Assembly (NCBI GenBank): GCA_016177515.1
Contig: JACOUZ010000022.1
Location: 1 to 6,703, forward strand
Origin: Acidobacteriota bacterium
GTDB lineage: Bacteria; Acidobacteriota; Polarisedimenticolia; Gp22-AA2
Direction of reading: 5' to 3'
DNA length: 6,703 bases
The position numbers were made by a program, and so were the translations under genes. Below, piece after piece: positions 5,855 to 6,703 of the stretch; the first letter of the stretch is position 1; every line of letters starts with the position of its first letter. The notes beneath the pieces were generated by a model. It had not been told where the DNA came from. It did no database searches and saw only the letters and a program-made list of their open reading frames with translations.

Positions 5855-6703
5855 ATGTTCCTGCGACTCGTCCGCCACTCTTTCCTGCGCCGCAAGAGGC
5901 GCAAGGCGGTGATCCTGGCGGCCGTGGCCCTGGGGACATCGGCCGCGGCGGCACTCGGCGACATCGCCCTCGACGTCGGTGACAAGATGAGCCGCGAGCT
6001 GAACTCGTTCGGCGCGAACCTCGTCGTGCTGCCGGCGGGCGGCGGCGCCCCGGTGGTGGTCGGAGGAGAGGACGTCTCCGCCCTGCGCGTCCCGTCGTAC
6101 CTGGGCGCGGACGACCTCAAGAACGTCCGGGACAATTTCTGGAAGAACAACATCCTGGGATTCGCGCCGGTTTTCGACCTGGCGGGGCGCGTGCCGCCAC
6201 AGGCTACCGCCGCGCCGGGCGGAGGCGAGCCACGGGCAGCCGCCGCGCCGGGCGGCCGAACGGTGATCCTGCGCGGCACCTGGTTCGAGCGCGAGGTGGC
6301 AGGGGCCGAGCCGCCGCTGCGCACCGGCGCGCGCATCCTGAACCCGTTCTGGAGCGTCGCGGGGGAATGGCCGGGCGAGGCGGCCACTTCCCGGGACGCG
6401 CCCCTCGAGGCGCTCGCCGGCTCCAACCTGGCCGCGGCGCTCGGCCTGCGCCCCGGCAATCCCCTGCAGATTTGGGCCGCGGGACGCGAGGCCTCCCTGT
6501 CGATCACCGGCATTCTCAAGTCCGGCGGGGAAGAGGACGACGCGCTTCTCCTGCCGATCGAGGCCGTCTGGAGTCTCTCGGGGCCGCCGGGCCGGATCGC
6601 GCGCGTCCTCAGCCGCGCCCTGACCACTCCCGAGTCGGCGGTGTACGAGAGGCTGGGGGCCAGTCCGAGAGATCTTCCGCCGGAGGAGTTCGAGCGCTGG
6701 ACC
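5855..6703 (+). CDS. MacB/FtsX-like ABC transporter permease of the iron operon, C-terminus cut by window edge
   Basis: The frame is open for 283 codons to the right edge. ATG 5855 lies 10 nt after the FTR1 stop, with GAGG (5843-5846) 8 nt upstream. The protein has a basic N-terminus (LVRHSFLRRKRRK, 5-17), one membrane helix (about 18-38) and then a periplasmic MacB-core-like domain. Recognisable family features are the segment NSFGANLVVLPAG (50-62), FWKNNILGFAP (95-105), LKSGGEEDD (221-229) and ALTTPESAV (255-263). The helices expected at the C-terminus fall outside the window. The position after an FTR1-DUF2318 gene matches loci with two such permeases and an ATPase, as in the Campylobacter p19 region. 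It would move a substrate or transmit ATP-driven motion for iron uptake; that role is inferred. Residues about 114-134 are a Pro/Ala/Gly-rich insert made by an internal duplication. Confidence 0.88.
   Translation, partial: MFLRLVRHSFLRRKRRKAVILAAVALGTSAAAALGDIALDVGDKMSRELNSFGANLVVLPAGGGAPVVVGGEDVSALRVPSYLGADDLKNVRDNFWKNNILGFAPVFDLAGRVPPQATAAPGGGEPRAAAAPGGRTVILRGTWFEREVAGAEPPLRTGARILNPFWSVAGEWPGEAATSRDAPLEALAGSNLAAALGLRPGNPLQIWAAGREASLSITGILKSGGEEDDALLLPIEAVWSLSGPPGRIARVLSRALTTPESAVYERLGASPRDLPPEEFERWT
6196..6255 (+). repeat. Imperfect 33-bp-period tandem duplication in the permease gene
   Basis: Bases 6196-6222 and 6229-6255 match at 24 of 27 positions with a 33-bp period, including 16 identical bases (6207-6222 and 6240-6255). 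The period is 11 codons, so the frame is kept. It encodes PQATAAPGG followed by PRAAAAPGG, a flexible loop between conserved parts of the periplasmic domain. It probably arose by replication slippage. Confidence 0.75.

Noticed and set aside
5032..6627. 531-codon minus-strand open frame
   Set aside because: It crosses the permease-fusion and MacB-like genes, both clear on the plus strand, and its product is low-complexity with no family features.
1..6703. tRNA, rRNA, CRISPR array, insertion sequence or attachment site
   Set aside because: I saw no tRNA-like arms, regularly spaced repeats, transposase motifs or terminal inverted repeats. The only near-tandem repeat found is the short duplication inside the permease gene.

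Overview
The window is very GC-rich. Codon third positions are almost all G or C, and this leaves long stop-free shadow frames on both strands. The two clear promoters are sigma70-type, the secreted protease carries a Sec signal, and the iron genes belong to an envelope-spanning uptake system. This suggests a high-GC, probably Gram-negative bacterium. Acidobacteriota or a similar soil or subsurface lineage is my guess, but nothing here fixes the phylum.

Layout. (1) Positions 1-2566, minus strand: most of a large secreted subtilisin-like (S8) protease with an inserted PA domain. It is cut at its C-terminus by the window edge and has a good promoter and ribosome binding site. (2) Positions 2567-2756: a divergent intergenic region with that promoter and two palindromes. 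(3) Positions 2757-3947, plus strand: a 12-helix-type MFS transporter of unknown substrate. (4) Positions 3944-4003: a near-consensus promoter whose -35 box contains the MFS stop codon, followed by a Fur-box-like dyad over the expected transcription start. (5) Positions 4004-6703, plus strand: a compact iron operon. It holds a Fur-family regulator, an FTR1 iron permease fused to an FtrD-like (DUF2318) cysteine-rich domain (1-nt overlap with fur), and a MacB/FtsX-like ABC permease (10-nt gap, cut by the right edge).

How it fits together. The iron genes resemble the FTR1 / DUF2318 / paired MacB-like permease loci known from bacteria such as Campylobacter (the p19 region) and from FtrABCD-type ferrous-iron systems. 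Here the DUF2318 protein is joined to the permease, and the regulator is the first gene of the operon. I infer that iron-loaded Fur shuts off its own promoter and so the whole transport operon. The second permease, the ATPase, and any P19 or thioredoxin-like partner would be expected just past the right edge. The protease has no evident functional link to the iron genes, and the role of the MFS transporter is open.
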